A stretch of 14,841 bases of DNA from Thermoflexales bacterium (GTDB lineage Bacteria > Chloroflexota > Anaerolineae > Fen-1058), in NCBI GenBank assembly GCA_016931085.1, contig JAFGFO010000043.1:1-14841 (forward strand), given 5' to 3'. A program made the position numbers and the translations under genes. This document shows positions 13,927 to 14,841 of this stretch, piece after piece (position 1 is the first letter of the stretch; the number at the start of each line of letters is the position of its first letter). The notes under the pieces were generated by a model. It did no database searches. It had not been told where the DNA came from and saw nothing but the letters and a program-made list of their open reading frames with translations.

Positions 13927-14391
13927 TCAAGGATGTTCGTTTGGATTGTCAGTGGCCAATCCTTCCGTTCGCGCAGCGGCTAACAATTGGTCGTCGGCCG
14001 CCAGAAATGTCAGCGAAGGCAAGCCGGCTGAGCGGAGCGTGTCCTGCACCAGCAATGCTGAGGCAAGATGCACTGCATCAGAAGCCCGCAAGGAATGACG
14101 TTCCAACAAGGATTTAGCGCGCTTGATGACAAGCGGCGTCAGTTCAACAAGTTGGTATTCGCCAGTGCATATCGCGTCAAAATCGCTCACAAGCTCAGCA
14201 TAGTCTAGTAGGCTGATATTAGCCTCTCGTTGCCGGCGGTTCAGTGCGCTGTACACTTCGACCATGCTGATTCGCGTCGTGATGATAACATTGCCAGCCG
14301 CGGGGATACACACCGTCCGAAACCAATCTGTGCCGGCCTCGTGAACGTGCCGCTTGACCAATGCGCTGCTATCTGCGTAATAATCGGCCAT
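13927..14391 (-). CDS. vapC: PIN-domain toxin (VapC-like ribonuclease)
   Basis: The protein has 154 residues. The acidic PIN quartet is visible: D7 in YYADSSALVK, E45 in ISMVEVYSAL, D105 in LRASDAVHLASAL, and D133/D134 in FLAADDQLLAAA. PIN toxins are Mg-dependent ribonucleases, usually acting on tRNA or rRNA, and are neutralised by the partner encoded just upstream. The ATG shares one base with the antitoxin stop (TGATG), the usual coupled arrangement. Length and spacing fit an active VapC. It ends 39 bases before the ABC exporter start, so all three genes could be on one transcript. Confidence 0.88.
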   Translation of the reverse strand: MADYYADSSALVKRHVHEAGTDWFRTVCIPAAGNVIITTRISMVEVYSALNRRQREANISLLDYAELVSDFDAICTGEYQLVELTPLVIKRAKSLLERHSLRASDAVHLASALLVQDTLRSAGLPSLTFLAADDQLLAAARTEGLATDNPNEHP

Positions 14392-14693
14392 CAGCGCCCC
14401 TGGCGTTCCTCGATGATCAGTTCAGACAGCGGTCGCCCGGGTGCAAATAAGTGAGCCAGTTCGTCACGTCGTTCCTCCGAGACTGGCGCAGAGGAAAGCT
14501 TGAACATTGATGTAGGCAGGCTTAATCCAGCCGCAATCAGTGCCTCGTGTACCTGGCGGCGATGCTCAGAGCTATCTGTAGGTGCCAGCACCTGCTCCAC
14601 GTGAACTTGAACACGAGCACGCTCTGGCAGGGCCAATGGAACAAGAGGACGCAAAATGCCATTCTCATAAATCGTCATAATGGTGCTATTCAT
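14391..14693 (-). CDS. DUF104-type antitoxin partner of the PIN toxin
   Basis: The protein has 100 residues. The ATG at 14693 follows AGGAG (14701-14705) at 7 bases, so a longer in-frame start at 14753 is not used. The N-terminus MTIYENGILRPLVPLALPER then ARVQVHVE matches the DUF104 (AF2212-like) antitoxin signature 'YENGvLkPLepl-LpEg-rV'. The C-terminal half (about 45-100), ending in LAHLFAPGRPLSELIIEERQ, is probably the segment that binds the PIN toxin. It is the first gene of the toxin-antitoxin pair and likely controls its own transcription. Confidence 0.82.
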   Translation of the reverse strand: MNSTIMTIYENGILRPLVPLALPERARVQVHVEQVLAPTDSSEHRRQVHEALIAAGLSLPTSMFKLSSAPVSEERRDELAHLFAPGRPLSELIIEERQGR

Positions 14694-14769
14694 CACGTTT
14701 CTCCTGCTTGCCTCGTTTCCGAAGCACACTACTTCAAGCCTACTTAGCTCCATTAGTAACTACTCAGGT

Positions 14770-14841
14770 CACAGAGATGCACAGAGAAAACACGGAGCTT
14801 CACAGAGAAGATTTAGCCTTTTTAAAGCCTCTGTGTGCCTC
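14770..14841. repeat. CACAGAG-type palindromic repeat, cut by window edge
   Basis: CACAGAG or CACGGAG units start at 14770, 14780, 14791 and 14801, spaced 10, 11 and 10 bases. The reverse complement CTCTGTG appears at 14829-14835. Such CACAGAG/CTCTGTG blocks are familiar as dispersed intergenic repeats in environmental bacteria. This copy runs into the right edge, so its full extent is not visible. Confidence 0.6.

Noticed and set aside
12875..13930. Second minus-strand frame of 351 codons overlapping the ABC exporter
   Set aside because: It is the ABC gene read out of frame: Pro/Arg/Gly-rich composition and no recognisable motifs.
14770..14807. CRISPR-like repeat spacing
   Set aside because: Units are 7 bases with 3-4 base gaps, far from CRISPR repeat/spacer sizes.

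Overview
The window reads as a bacterial chromosomal stretch with accessory, defence-island character. Mostly GC-rich genes are interrupted by AT-rich patches. Ala/Thr/Gln-rich helical proteins, dispersed palindromic repeats and a Met/Gly-rich ABC transporter linker suggest Chloroflexota (Anaerolineae-like), but that is an impression from style. No rRNA, tRNA or marker gene confirms it.

Left third, minus strand (1-4323): a tightly packed set runs leftwards. It holds a small ribbon-helix-helix-like regulator with a consensus promoter, a 231-base hairpin-rich leader with a terminator/antiterminator-like arrangement, two paralogous two-TM membrane proteins, a lone FtsK/SpoIIIE-type motor ATPase, and a TnpB-like RNA-guided nuclease gene that runs off the left edge. 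The three middle genes overlap by 4 bases at each junction. Matching C-terminal tails on the two membrane proteins suggest that they act together, perhaps with the motor.

Centre, plus strand (4480-11846): divergent from the regulator is a three-gene module of a PEGA-like lipoprotein, a 3-TM protein with a TPR-like cytosolic domain, and a membrane-anchored von Willebrand factor A protein with a complete MIDAS. After a 150-base gap comes a two-gene restriction-modification system: a fused PD-(D/E)XK nuclease/N6-adenine methyltransferase and its two-TRD specificity subunit, in BcgI-like layout without a separate HsdR translocase.

Right third, minus strand (11962-14693): a DUF104-type antitoxin and PIN-domain toxin lie upstream of an ABC exporter half-transporter with a degenerate nucleotide-binding domain (Asp for the catalytic Glu, Gln for the switch His). 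Its expected partner is not in the window. The right edge enters a palindromic CACAGAG-type repeat.

The two parts most likely to be undescribed are the regulator/leader/twin-membrane-protein/FtsK operon and the lipoprotein/TPR/vWA membrane module next to the restriction system.
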